Shown here one piece after another: positions 44,591 to 57,345 of a stretch of 64,000 nucleotides of DNA. Every line of letters starts with the position of its first letter. The first letter of the stretch is position 1. The stretch lies in the NCBI GenBank assembly GCA_034401795.1, contig CM067366.1, positions 74,902,129 through 74,966,128 on the forward strand. The letters are read 5' to 3'. The stretch comes from Chaetoderma sp. LZ-2023a. Taxonomy: Eukaryota > Mollusca > Caudofoveata > Chaetodermatida > Chaetodermatidae. The notes under the pieces were generated by a model. That model made no database searches and had not been told where the DNA came from. It was given only the letters and a program-made list of their open reading frames with translations. The position numbers and the translations under genes are program-made.

Positions 44591-44759
44591 GGGTTATCCA
44601 AGATGGCCACCGAAACACATTTTCTTGAACAAACTTGGTTCAGCTCTTGCCCTAGATGATGTTTCATGAGTTTTGAATCGATCCTGAAGCAGGTTCGGAG
44701 GTTTTTAAAGATCTTTCTAAAAAGCAGCCAAAGTTAATGATGGCTGCTGACTAAGTTAG

Positions 44760-46555
44760 CCTATCGGCTTCACCGTGTAATCAAACAGCAGCCGGATCGA
44801 ATTTTGAGATTGTGTCAACTTACATTTCATTTGAACTGCGAGTGTGAACCAATTTTCATTATTCGACTGTGGTGCTCCTTGTGGTGCTCCGGGCATAGGA
44901 TGGATATTCCTCTTCAGTTTGTTTACCGGTCATTTTTGTGAAATGACATTATTTCCTGTTCAACGAACTTACTATAGATGGAGTGTATTTGAGTGCTTAT
45001 CAGATGCAAGCATTTACTTGAATACATTTATATTGGAATATGTTCCTTTGAGGAATAGTTATCAAAGACTATTCATAGGAGACGAACATGAATTTTAGAT
45101 GTCGTGGCTTTTGTTAAGTTACATATTTGCATATCAAGTAATAGCTAGCCCGACACGTTAACCATTCGATTCTGATAGCCTGTTTTTGAGATTCTCATCA
45201 TAAGGTTGGTGTCTTGGAATGTTTGATTTTCTTCGAATGATGATGCTGGAAGTCATTGCAGATGTGCAGTGCAACAGTTTCCAGTAGTTATTCAATGAAT
45301 TTCTCACAGATTCTCAGACCGATGCTTTCTGATGCGTGTGCCGAAACGGAATTCAGAGTGGAATGGTTACATGTCGATTTTGGAGTAACACTCTGAGTAG
45401 ATCGTGAGCTTTATGTTAGCATGATTTCAAATCCGAATATAAACTGCTACTTTGGCAATTGCAGTTTGTCTGACGTTGAAGTTTCCAAAAATATTAGTAT
45501 TCTCTTTCGCCGGCTGTTGTGCAGTATGGCAGTGTGGGGCTTTCTAAGTTTTATTTACGTAAAATGTTAGTGGGCTCGGATTCTTTATGCCCAGCTGATT
45601 AATTGGTAAACGTGGCTGTATTTTGTACGGCAGTAAGTTGCTGTATTGCCACTTAATTTGAAAGCGCTTTTGCTGGCTAGAACCGAGTGCCAAATGTGCG
45701 CACAAGACCTATTTTCTGGTCACAGATTTGATTTTTAACTTATTACGGGTTTCATTAGTTTTTTACATTTCCACCTTCTTGTACTAAATTGTTATCAGGT
45801 CTTAAACCTGAATTTTATAAGCAGCTTTTTCTAAACCATTATTTGATTCCATGTTCGTATATGCTCGCATAATTAGTCCTTGTGGCGATGGGCAACGTTC
45901 ATGGAACGTGATACGTCTCATTGTTGGCTGTCAGCCACATTGTCACATGATTCACTCAATTTCAAAGGTAACTAAGCTTTTACGGCCAGCCGCCATCTTG
46001 AATAATATGATCATACCTAGTCCGTCTCGCGGAAGTCCGACTCGTGGAAGTCAGTTAGGACTCGTGGGTGGACTCGCGGCCGTGGCGGGTATTCAATATT
46101 GGACTCGCGATATTGGACTCGCGGTAATCCAACTTAGTCGTACATTCGAGATTCGGCGTGATAGACACGAAATCATGCCTCTATTTTTAGATTGAGCCCT
46201 CCTACAATGCTTATTACTATGAATATTTCGGAAACTACAGGTGCACGGCATAGGATTATATGCTGTAAAAGTTAACAATTATATGCTGGATAAAAGGATA
46301 AATTTGTCCCCGTGTTGTGTTGTCGATATATTTCTTCCGCCGGGCCGGCGTAAGGTCAACCACGTGTCTATCTTGGAAATAACGTTGACGAAAGCCACAT
46401 GCTCCCCCCCCCCCGCCCCCCCCCACCGCCCCCCCCCCCCCCCCACAGACAGTCATCAACCAAAATGCGGAAAATCGCTCCATTAGCGTTATTGAAAACG
46501 CTTAAAGGAAGTCTATTTTGAAAACAATGTTGCTGAAAGCCGTTGCTATTTACGC
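44760..46555. other. No recognised gene
   Basis: Plain sequence. A short cluster of ggactcgcg-type repeats lies at 46020-46140, and runs of C at 46405-46445 account for open frames there. Confidence 0.4.
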
Positions 46556-46960
46556 TTATTGGAATCGCTTTTAAACCTGAATTCCCAGAGTCTAATTTTC
46601 AAGGTGACTATACAGGTAAGCTGTGAATATTTTGAAACTAATTTGACTTGAGTCTGCCCAGTCAAATTACTTTTACAATATTTAACAGTCTAGTAGGTTG
46701 ATCAAACATATATACAATTCTTACACTTGACGAACAATTCGATGTTCATGACGAAGCGAGGTAGCCTACGTGAAATTATGAGTGACATCAGCTAACTTGA
46801 GATGCATGTGATTATTATGTCGGATACGTGAGTGTTAGGTCGGATCCCTCCATTATATATGCTAACTCTATGTTATACAGACCCGATATGACAACATTGT
46901 ATGATGTCGAATATTTTGAAATTAAAATACCTGGAAGCTGTTGCTATCTAAGGCCAGAAC
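46555..46960. repeat. Interspersed repeat L (copy 7) with palindromic core
   Basis: Contains aaggtgactatacaggtaag, then gaaactaatttgact / agtcaaattacttttac facing each other around a short loop at about 46635-46670. Confidence 0.7.
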
Positions 46961-47640
46961 GGCCTCGGCTCAAAATCTTCTAGAGCTTTCGTATATGTTG
47001 GATTAAAATTGAAGTAAATTGCGTTTCGTCGGGGAAATAACAATTTGTAGGTGGAGACCTTTCTTTGAAAATTCCCGACATTTACACACAATAGATGCAA
47101 AGAATATGGCGTCCAATTACTACAACGATTCATACACCTGGTTAGTATTGCATGCTAGGTAAATTGAACAAAAATCAGCAACCATCTCATATCTCGTGCA
47201 AACATGTTTCTATTTAATGGGAGATCTTTAACATTGGCTTTGATCATAGAGTTACATAACACTAGCTGCAAACACACCTTGATGTTTTCGCGGGATTTCT
47301 TCATGTCACCTTATCCAGAGACATGTGCAGACGTCTTTGTTGTTATCATGAGTGTTACCATTATTAAGTCAATTTGAACAATCACGGGTAACCCGGATGA
47401 TACTTCTCTTCGCTTCAATGGCGGTTATATCACATTACTGCTATTAAGAGTATTATGCAATGTGGTGGTATTTGTTACTGCTGACAACTCTCGTGTCAAT
47501 ATTTTATCTTTTACTGAGTCAATTGCAAAGAAACTAGTGTACATTTCCCAGCAAAAACTATCCACTTCGTATAACACGTCCGAATGATACAGTGGCGCAC
47601 GCAAACCTAATCGCATACTGTTGCCTAAGCTTAGTACACG
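46960..47640. other. No recognised feature
   Basis: AT-rich intronic sequence without recognised coding or repeat content. Confidence 0.4.
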
Positions 47641-47654
47641 TGCATGCATTTTCC

Positions 47655-47945
47655 CGGCAACGGCAATGCGGCGACAACAACGCGGCAAAGGCAATGATAA
47701 TGCTCCAATGACAACGCAGCAAAGGCAATGGCAATGCAGCGGCGACAACGCGGCAAAGGCAACGAGAATGTGACGACGACAACGTGGCAACGGCAACAGC
47801 AATGCGGCGGCGACAACGTGGCAAAGGCAACGGCAATGCGGCGGCGACAACGCGGAAAAGGCAATGGCAATGTGGCGGCGACAACACGGCCAAGGCAATG
47901 GCAATGGGGAAACGACAATGCGGCAAAGGCAACGACAATGCATCA
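47655..47945. repeat. GC-rich minisatellite, about 30-bp unit
   Basis: About ten units of the type caatgcggcggcgacaacgc ggcaaaggcaa with small variations. They give open frames in several phases and are not coding. Confidence 0.9.
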
Positions 47946-47946
47946 A

Positions 47947-48250
47947 AGGCTCTCTCTCTCTCGCGCTCTCTCTCACGCTCTCTCTCGCTCTCTCTCTCTC
48001 TTCGCTCGCTCGCTCTCTCTCTCTCTCTTGCTCATTCTCTCTCTCTCTCTCTCATTCTCTCTCCCTCTCTCGCTCTCTCTCTCTCATTCTCTCTCTCTCT
48101 CTCTCGCTCTCTCTCTCTCGCTCTCTCTCTCTCGCTCTCTCTCTCGCTCTTTCTCGCTCTCTCTCGCTCACTCTCTCTCTCCCTCTCTCTCGCTCGCTCT
48201 CTCTCTCTCTCTCTCTCGCTCGCTCTCTCTCTCGCTCGCTCGCTCTCTCA

Positions 48251-48314
<64 letters not shown>

Positions 48315-48660
48315 CGTTCTCTCTCTCTCTCTCTCGCTCGCTCTTTCTCTCTCTCTCTCTCGCTCGTTCTCTCTCTATCTCTCTCGCTCTTTCTCGCTCT
48401 CTCTCTCTCTCCCGCTCGCTCTCTCTCTCTCGCTCGCTCTCTCTCTCTCTCTCGCTCACTCTCCCGCTGGCTCGCTATTTCTCTCGCTCGCTCTCTCCCT
48501 CTCGCTCGCTCTCCCTCTCGCTCTCTCTTTTGCTCTCTCGCTCGCTCTCTCTCTCTCGCTCGCGCTCTCTCTCGCTCGCGCTCTCTCTCGCTCGCGCTCT
48601 CTCTCTCGCTCGTTCTCTCTCTCACTCGCGCTCTCTCTCTGCTCTGCTCTGCTCTGCTCA
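47947..48660. repeat. Long (CT)n / CTCG microsatellite tract
   Basis: About 710 bp of CT repeats with regular CG interruptions. This explains the very long Ser-Leu-Arg and Arg-Glu open frames on both strands. Confidence 0.97.
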
Positions 48661-48974
48661 CCCACCCAGAGCAGACAATCAGAATCTGTTTGTGTGGGCT
48701 GGTGTAGACGGCCTGATTACGTGATTGATTGTAGGCCTAGTAATTCACCTTTGCGAATTTGTATTAAATGTATACATTTCCATTCTTTCTTGTATGACAT
48801 ATTGATATTGGTTTGGATATTTTTTATACATGTTTTAGTCTACATCGTTACAATGTTATATGCCTTATCATTGTGTAGGTATCGATTATAGGAATAAATA
48901 ATGTTGAATCATGGATCATAAAATAACGTTTGAACATCGTAAGACACGTTGTTAAAGTGGAGGTCTTAGTTTCT

Positions 48975-49250
48975 CAGACCATTGTCCAGTTTCTAACCCG
49001 TTCAACAAGATATATGAAGTCAGACCATTGTCCAGTTTCTAACCCTTTCAACAAGATATATGAAGTCAGACCATTGTCCAGTTTCTAACCCTTTCAATAA
49101 GATATATGAAGTCAAACCATTGTCCGGTTCCGAACCATTTCAACAAGATATTTGTAGTCAAACCATTGTCCAGTTTCTAACCCTTTCAACAAGATATATG
49201 ATGTAAGACCATTGTCGAGTTTCTAACCCTTTCAACAAGATATAAGAAGT
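48975..49250. repeat. 46-bp tandem repeat, six copies
   Basis: Units start cagaccattgtccagtttct and include ccctttcaacaagatatatg, spaced 46 bp apart (48975, 49021, 49067, 49113, 49159, 49205). Confidence 0.95.
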
Positions 49251-49399
49251 AGAAATATATTTATGATGCACGAAAGTTTGAGTTTTGTGGAACTATAATA
49301 GGATTGGAAGTTGGTGTGCCATAAGCAGCAAATAGCTTTCAAGGCGAATTCGGTTCAAAATAATGCACATTACAATTCTTAAACTAGATTGCCTGGTCG

Positions 49400-49965
49400 A
49401 AGACGCATAATCGCAAATCCCCATGTTCACTGCTTTGACCTTTTGACACTCCCGAAAACAACCCCTTGGGGTGGAGCCAAATGTAAATGTCCATTTGCAG
49501 TCCGCAATTATATGTGTAATTGGATATTAAATTATATTATATATTGTATAAATACTCACATATCCAATTTGGTTGAATTTCATCCAACATAGTCAGAGGA
49601 GTGGCATTACAATCAGTTTTATGACCCTTTGACCCCATCCACCACCACACTGGGGGCGGGGCCATACGTAAATGTGCTCAACCACTCCACAGTCATATCA
49701 AATTTGATTTAAATCCGTCAAACAGTTTCGGAAGAGTTGCATTACAATGAATTTCATGACCTTTTGACACCCCTATCCCGGGTGGGTGGGGGGTTGATGG
49801 GGTGGGGTTGGTGCCGGCGGCGGGCCCAAATGTAAATGTACACATCCACTCCACATTGATATGGTTAACTCACATACCAAATTTGGTTGAAATCCGTCCA
49901 ATTGTTTCGGAGGAGTTGTATTACAATACATTTTTGGTCCTTTTGAGTGGGGGGGGGGGAGGGGC
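49400..49965. repeat. About 180-190-bp tandem repeat, three units
   Basis: Each unit has tgaccttttgac, a g-rich block with ggggccaaatgtaaatgt, tccactccacagt and ccaaatttggttgaaatccg. A mollusc-type module. Confidence 0.8.
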
Positions 49966-50004
49966 GGAGCATTACTGGGAAACACAACGTCAATGTGATT
50001 TACA

Positions 50005-50323
50005 CTGCCTTGTTTTGTCCACGTGATTGCATAATAACCAATGCTTGTTTATGTTTCTCCGAGACATTAATGGAAAACACAGCATCAATGTGATACACAA
50101 TCCCTTGTCTTGTCCACGTGACTACATAATAACCAATGATTGTTCATGTTTCTGTGAGACATTAATGGAAAACACAACATCAATGTGATACACAATCCCT
50201 TGTTTTGTCCACGTGACTACATAATAACCAATGATTGTTCATGTTTCTGTGAGACATTAATGGAAAACACAGCATCAATGTGATACACAATCCCTTGTTT
50301 TGTCCACGTGACTACATAATAAC
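50005..50323. repeat. 90-bp tandem repeat, left block
   Basis: About three and a half units of ccaatgattgttcatgtttc, gagacattaatggaaaacac and tttgtccacgtgactacata. The array continues at 53891 after an insertion. Confidence 0.95.
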
Positions 50324-53300
50324 TGTAGTTCGGATCGACCGGTCGGCCGTACCAGCTGAGCTGGGTACGCGCCGCCCGTCCTGGATTCGTTTCCTGAACA
50401 CGCCCCTCTGGGTAGAGCCATAAGCGTATATAGGCCTATGGGAGAGATAGCATGTCGAAAAAAACGACTAAGTTAATTAAAACGCATGATGCGCATGCAC
50501 GCTAGGACGCTGTTTATATAGAGCACGTAGTTACGACCTAGATAGGATGGCACTTTAAGTGTACCGAGATGGTACCCTGTTCCCGTTCAATCTGGCATTA
50601 ATCAAGACCAGACTTCAACGGGCTTTACAAATCTGTAAACCATTTCAAAATCTGTTGAGAAATGGCTGAGTTATCCAGGGAAAACTCTTCATGATTATCT
50701 TCAAAATATTGCTGTGACGTCATAACCACGTGGACTCAAGGCTTCTAGAATGTTCTAGAACGTTCGACTGCGCTATTATTAGCTGCGCGCTGATTGGCTC
50801 TTGCTCGAACAATGATTGGACGAAGCCTGCGCGTGTGACGTCGCGAGGAGTATAAAAGGAGAAGTGATCCAGTGATCGAGAGCATCCTCGGCCAGGGGCC
50901 GAACACGTTGGATCTGTACCAGCTACTAATAAGCGCGACAGACAATATGCATCTTTCTTCGCTATGTGTCGGGTTTTTATCCCGTAACGTGCAGTTCTCC
51001 AACCCATCACACTAAAACAATTTTGTAACTCCCCCTTTACGGGAGTAATTTGGAACTTCTGATAATTGTTCACGAATACCAACAGCCACATTTGGAACAC
51101 AAATTTGTGGTAAGGCCTTTACGGCCTGAATATGTGAGTCTACAGATATAGACAGGATGTTCTTTGATGGATGGCTCGCCGGATCTGCCGGCCACGCCTA
51201 AAAGTGGTATTTCAATTGCCACCGCACTAATATCGTGTCGGTTCTTTCGACACTTTCGACCGCAGCAAGTAAACTTTGCCCGGTGCGTCTTCAGAGCTGG
51301 TTGACGTACCCAGCACCGTGAAGCTTTGCTTTGTATCCTCGTTTGCTTCTGACAACCCCCGCTAGTGACGGGTTGTTTACACCTTCCATCCGTGCCATCA
51401 GTGTACAGGACTTTTCTTCACCATGTAGTACTATCGTATCTTTTACTGACTGCTCATTAGACATTCTCTTAGGCCTACAACACTAAGCGATGCACTCCCG
51501 CCATGAGTGTTCTTGCGGAAGTCTTGTTTGCGGAAAACAGCTTGCGGGAACCAACCTGCGGGAACTCTCCAGCTTCCGGAGAGCGTATCATTTCACATCG
51601 ACTACGGATCGACGTATCAATTTCAGTAACACAGTAGCCTAACTTAGGAATGACTACCAAGTATTCAAGTAACTATACTTCACAGTTTAATTATTTCTCT
51701 ATATAGATTTTGTTAATTCTAGTGTATCTGCAATAACGGTCCCGATGACTAAAAGGAACCGCAACGGTCTTAGGACCGCTAGTTATAGTTTCTGTATTTG
51801 TTAATAATTATTCTCATTTTCCTCAATGTGTTGCTAACCGCACTATGGTAGGTTCGTTAACCTGTACTGTCATATATATTTTGATCACTCGACACCGTAT
51901 TGATTGTTCTGGTTAGATTATGTATATATAGGGCCAGTGGCCATCCGTTCATATGTTTTGTTTATTCATAGGAAATATAGGACTGCAGTGCACGTAGGAA
52001 ACACTGTACAGCAACACTTATACATGCAACATTTTCTCCCGCCACGAACAATTTTTCACTGAGGTCGCTGTCCATGCTATAACTCTGTTTAGCCCGGCAT
52101 GCTACCGACTAAACCTTTTCTATTCAGCTCAATAGGATAGGTTCAAAATGATTAGAGACACTTTCTTCATTACATACTCTGGAATATACTCTTCCCTTCT
52201 GGTAGTGTGATAATCTAGCCCCACACTCCGGTAAGACTCATAACTCCAAAATTTTGTCTCTCTTCATGTTCCACTCAGTCTTGTGGCTTCTTAATTGGTT
52301 GCATGTCCCTATCCGCACCATGGGCTGATCCGACTCTGGGAAACTATTGGGGTTTCCGAGCGGTGATGGCCAGGGTGTGGTGTCACATACATTTCCCTTG
52401 TATCTTTGGATACTTAGTAGTTAGCACTTTAGCCCATGTAGGAAAGAACTGCGAAAACATATATTAATTATTATTTTTATTACTGAACAAACCTCCCGCA
52501 CCGCAGTGCAAAACAGGGCAACTTGTATATAGACCTAAAGACAGGTTAGACAGTTAGTTCCATAGGACCGGTGACGGGCGAGATACGTACCCCCACCGAA
52601 TTCCATAAGAATGTCTGGGCATGATATTTAGATCTGCCACGCCCTTGCGGGAAGGACATTTACGGTGCGTATTCGTCTCTCTTACCACTACCATAACGAT
52701 AGAACAATGGTCTAGCAATGCTTTCATGAAAAGTAACCCATGTCTTGTAACGTTTTATGTGGTTACGGGGCGGGATGTCCGGATTCTTATCCAGTTCAGA
52801 GATCTTGCTACATGTATGAGCGCTGTCTTCAGTATTGATGTCTTAGGGCATCTGTTCTCGGTGACAGCCGTGCCTAATAGCTAGGTAGATACCAGCCAGT
52901 TGCGGCCAAAAATAGTTCTTGTTTTGAAAACTACTAAAAGCGAATTAAGCAAAGCAGAAGGCCCGCATAAATAAAGTGGCAACTACTAATACAGCAGACC
53001 AAGAACTACATAAGACAGTGACAAGGGAATCCATCGGGAATCCTTCGTCCCATTTTCACGTAAAACAGTGCGCATCTCTATAGTCATAATCTCACTAGGT
53101 ATGGTCTTTTCTTTCTAAGGCATTTTTGATTGAAATGTTAGGGTAGGCCCATTTTTACCTACTTTTCTTCTTCCGCTTTAAGCAGTGGTGACACCTTCCC
53201 GAGACGGAGGCCCGCGCGAGGTACTTGCCTCTCGCAAGGATTCAGCGACAACGGTCCACACCAGGATAATACTCCTCACCCAAACTAGCACTAGGAGTAG

Positions 53301-53890
53301 TGCCCGCATGAGGCACATAATTTTTCGTCTGAGATAACCTTCTTCCTTTCAGCATAGAGGTATAATAACTTATATTAAGTTAATTAGTTAAGTCTCGTGT
53401 ACGGGAGTTTCCCTTGCGGGGATACCTCTGCGGATCTACGAGTCTGTGTGGTACCTCCGGGAGCCGCATGTTTAAAAGTTCATCTACCTGTCTCTATGTC
53501 TCGTATTTTCGTATGCTCTTATTGTAGTTTTATCTAGCATATTTTTAATTGTTTAGGTAAACTCATTGTATAGACTTATATTTTTAGGTCACCAAATCAA
53601 ATCTTGTAAGTCCATAGATCACGAAATTGCTATGGACAGGCATACTGGTGACACAAATTCTTGGGATGAGACCGTTGTGTTTAATGTTCGCGACGATGGT
53701 CGCACGGCCCCACCGGAACGATTGAGTTCCACCGGCCTTAGGAGCCTGTTTTTGTTTCCTGCAGTGCAGTCTCGTAAAGATCCGTCACCCCGAGACCGGA
53801 TGCTAACCAGCGTCATCAATAGTCGTGCACTTGCGGTGTGGCGAATCGACATGATACACCGGAACGGCCCGACACTACCCGGCGAGCTAT
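50324..53890. mobile_element. 3.57-kb unclassified insertion splitting the 90-bp array
   Basis: The insertion breaks one 90-bp unit exactly, with ATAAC repeated on both sides (50319-50323 and 53891-53895), a 5-bp target duplication. The ends are weakly inverted: TAGTTCG and GGTCGGCCGTACC at the left face TAGCTCG and GTCGGGCCGTTCC (complement) at the right. No conserved transposase, RT or long terminal repeat pair was recognised. Base composition is less AT-rich than the flanks. A TATA-like element with gagtataaaagg lies at 50849. It may be a non-autonomous DNA transposon or an LTR-element derivative. Confidence 0.65.
50845..50862 (+). promoter_or_regulatory. Possible promoter (TATA box) in the 3.57-kb insertion
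   Basis: gtataaaagg follows a stretch with gttctagaac-like inverted motifs and two attgg (CCAAT-like) boxes at 50793 and 50815. The spacing suits a pol II promoter. No downstream gene is recognised. Confidence 0.4.
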
Positions 53891-54095
53891 ATAACCAATG
53901 ATTGTTCATGTTTCTGTGAGACATTAATGGAAAACACAACATCAATGTGATACACAATCCCCTGTTTTGTCCACGTGACTACATAATAACCAATGATTGT
54001 TCATGTTTCTATGAGACATTAATGGAAAATACAGCATTATTGTGATGTGCAATGCTTTGTCTCGTCCACGTGACTACAGAATAACCAAGGATTGT
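53891..54095. repeat. 90-bp tandem repeat, right block
   Basis: About two more units of the array interrupted at 50323, ending where the non-LTR tail begins. Confidence 0.92.
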
Positions 54096-54885
54096 TTTTT
54101 AGTTAGTTACTTTTATTTTTCAGATTAAACACAGTATGATATATACATTATAGGTTGCTTGTAATTAAGGCATTGCCTATGAGGCTTACAAGTACCTAGA
54201 TTAATATTCGTGTATCTTCACACTATAATACATATATAATACAACGACAATTAATAAAACATGGATGTTTGCGGTTTTTATGAAAATCTGTGATATTGAG
54301 CTGGGCAAGATATTGTGATGGAAGTCATATACCATGGTATACAGCTGCATTCTACCAATATCTGTCAGCCTTAATAAATTCTCTTTGTTAAAGATATTTT
54401 GGTGTACTTTTTTGTCTGTGAATAATTTGATGCTTCTCTTTTGCAATCCAGCCAACTCTCTGAGTTTTGTTTTGTGTGTATTTGTCCAGATTACATTGCA
54501 ATATGTTAGGTGTGGAAGAAGGAGTGTTGTGTACAGTGTCTTAAGTGTTTTATTTCGGACAAATGGTTTTAGTCGTTGTAACACACCTAGGTGTGTTGTG
54601 ACCTTTTGCTAATATAATCTATGTGGCAGCTCTAGGATAAGTCGATGTCCAAATGAACACCTAGAAGTTTAGCCGAGTTTGTTTGCGCAATTTCTTTGTT
54701 GTTGATCAGGAGTTTTAATATTTTACTTCTGTCAACTTTTTATATGAATAACATATGTGATGGTTTGTCTACATTTAATAAGAGTTTATTGGCGCAAACC
54801 ACTATAAGTATGCCCATTTCCTCATTTACTCTGTCATATAGTGTATTTATGTCGTTGTGAAAACTAAAGGCATTAGTATCATCTG

Positions 54886-54889
<4 letters not shown>

Positions 54890-54947
<58 letters not shown>
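54890..54947. repeat. (GA)n microsatellite inside RT catalytic region
   Basis: About 28 GA units directly precede (on the coding strand) the ADD of the RT active site and replace the expected Tyr/Phe position. Confidence 0.95.
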
Positions 54948-54951
<4 letters not shown>

Positions 54952-56732
54952 GTTGCATATTTTAGGTACAACATTTATATAGATAAGAATGAGTAAGGGG
55001 CCAATAATTTATCCTTGTGGAACACCACAAACCACATGTGCTGGATCAGAAAGGTGTACATTGTATTGAACATATTGTGTCCTGTCAGACAGGTATAACC
55101 TAAACCAGTCAAGTGCAACTCCCCTGATACCATAATAGTACAATTTCTTCATGAGGATTTGATGGTCATTCGTATCAAATGCTTTTAAAAGATCAAAGAA
55201 AATGCCAATGACGTGTTGTTTATTTTCCAATGATTCATTAATCTTTTCTAATATATCTATTAAAGCCAGCATAGTAGTGTTTCTATCTGAATCCCTTTTG
55301 TCTTGAATATAGTATTTTCTACTTATCTAAATATTTCATTAAACGGTTATACATACGTCTTTCTAGTAATTTAGAAAATATAGGTAATATTGATACAGGC
55401 CTGTAATTGCTAAATAGTGATGCGTCTTTGGCTTTATACAGAGGAGTGACACGTGTGATTTTTAGCATTGATGGAAACATTCCCTATGTAAGAGAGAGAT
55501 TGCAAATATGGCTTAATGGTAATAAAATTCCTGCAGTGCATGGTTTGAAAAGTCGCCGTTTAAACATATCAATACCTGCACTTTTTCCTAGCTTAAAATT
55601 AATCATTACTTAAATGATTGCTTCATGATTTGTAGGGCTTACTAATAGTGAGGACATATACCTATCATTCAGGTATTGGCCAAAAGTTGCGCTTGATTTG
55701 ATTGTATTAGCTAATGTTGAGTCTATGTTTGTAAAATAATCATTGAATTCATTTGCAATCTCCTTTTCATTTGTTATTAATTTATCATTGTACATAAATT
55801 GTGTGCTTGTCGTGCTTTGCCTATTTTTATTTAGAATTAACTTGATTACTTTCCATGTGCCATTTATGTCACCTTCTAATTCCTCTAACTTGTTGTAAAA
55901 GTAATTTCTTTTAGAGCTTCTGATTATTTGATTGTGTTTATTTCTATATTGTTTGTATTTTTATTGGTTGTTGCTAGTTTGACATTTTAAAAATTGAAGA
56001 TACAGCTTGTTTCTTATGACATGCTGCTAGAATTCCATTTGTAAGCCATGGTTTCTTTTGGATTTCTCTTATATCGTTTTATTTGATTAAAAGAAAAACA
56101 TTGTCCAAAGATGTGTGTACAAGTGCTATTAAATGCATTGTAGGCATCTTCACAAGAACATCGTGACACTACTTCATCCCAATTCTGTTCCATAATTTTG
56201 AGTTAAATGCATCCATGTTGGAGCTACTAAAATCACTTTTTATGATTTTAATATTAGCAACTGATTTTAATTCTAGAAGAAAAACAGGGAAATGATCAGA
56301 GACATCAGACACAAAAATGCCTGATCTGCTACATTTTGAGATGTTGTTGGTAAAAATGTTGTCAATTAGTGTTGCAGTAAATTCTGTTATTCTTGTTGGT
56401 TTTTGTTATTGTTGGTATGAAGGACTAAGAGTTTAACAAGTTAGTAAAGTTCTGGGTATGCATTGAATTAGTAAATAGTAAATTGACATTAAAATCACCT
56501 GCAAGACAACAAAATTTATTTTCTTTTAGTATAATTTTGAGAATGTCTTCAAATATGTTGATAAAGATCTCAGTATCCTTTCCAGATGGTCTATAAATGA
56601 CTCCAAATATCTTATTTTTACCTTTGTTATCTGGAATTTCAATAAAGAAAGTGGTTGAGACTGACATGACATATGATATCTACGAGGGAGTTTATATGTG
56701 AAAGTGAACTTAATGATACTGATTATACATAA

Positions 56733-56734
56733 GC

Positions 56735-56795
<61 letters not shown>

Positions 56796-56832
56796 TGTGT
56801 GTGCGCGTGAGTGTGTGCGTGCGTGTGTGGGT
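56733..56832. repeat. (TG)n / (CGTG)n microsatellite
   Basis: A TG run followed by TGCG units, about 100 bp. Confidence 0.95.
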
Positions 56833-56869
56833 AATTGCATTAATTGCATTCAAACATTAGGACCACTTA

Positions 56870-57345
56870 GTCTTACATCATGGTACACACGCACAGTCGC
56901 CAGTTGTGGGACAGCACCCTTCCTTATTAGATCAAGTCTTTTAGAATTAAGGGAAGGGGCAGCCACAACACATACATCTATTAGTTGGGTTGTTGGGGTG
57001 GGGTGGGGGGAGGGTGGGTGTCTGATGCTGTTGTGTGGACAGTAGTGTGAACGTGTGTTGGAAATCGTTTAGTACACTCAGGGAGTATATTTCTCTGGAT
57101 GGGAATTCTACAGCTCTGTATGTATGATGATGCTTGCCTCAAGCAAACATAACTCGGTACGCTCAGATCAAGAAAGGACCTGGGGAAGCTAAAGATTTTG
57201 GCTGAGGACAGAGTGTTAAAAGCGAAGACGGTCTGATTGCAGATTGCCTTCCTTTTACATACATATTTAAAGCAACGCGCTGCCAGACTTCGATCGGGCG
57301 CACAACCGTATACTCGAACCTGCTCTAAAGACAACCTTCATTAAG
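56870..57345 (+). pseudogene. Sequence with RTE-like C-terminal remnant (57110-57250)
   Basis: Contains ctaaagattttggctgagga shared with 38030-38310 and 39275-39570. The remainder is unassigned, with a G-rich run at 57000-57020. Confidence 0.45.

Larger units (their letters stand above)
54100..56870 (-). mobile_element. Decayed L2/CR1-like non-LTR retrotransposon
   Basis: Minus-strand pieces appear in the order expected for EN-RT elements. The endonuclease segment 56667-56425 has KIFGVIYRPSGK and CCLAGDFNVNLLF. The RT segment 55272-55009 has IGIFFDLLKAFDTNDHQILM, VALDWFRLYLSDR and VVCGVPQG. The catalytic ADDTNAFSFHND lies at 54890. C-terminal LKPFVRNKTLKTLYTTLLLP and HLTYCNVIWTNT span 54584-54380. 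Many frameshifts and stops interrupt it. Microsatellites have expanded inside it. The 3' end is near 54100 (aaggcattgcctat shared with 29.26 kb). Confidence 0.88.

Noticed and set aside
45851..46195. 114-codon plus-strand open frame
   Set aside because: Covers short ggactcgcg repeats. No homology recognised and no splice context.
48052..48661. Minus-strand Arg/Glu-rich open frames
   Set aside because: Complement of the same CT tract.
47728..48891. Very long plus-strand open frames of Ser/Leu/Arg
   Set aside because: They translate the CT microsatellite and the GC minisatellite in all three phases. No coding constraint.
50720..51100. 126-codon minus-strand open frame in the 3.57-kb insertion
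   Set aside because: It runs against the TATA-like promoter, has no recognised motif and overlaps a second unrelated frame. Not supported as a gene.
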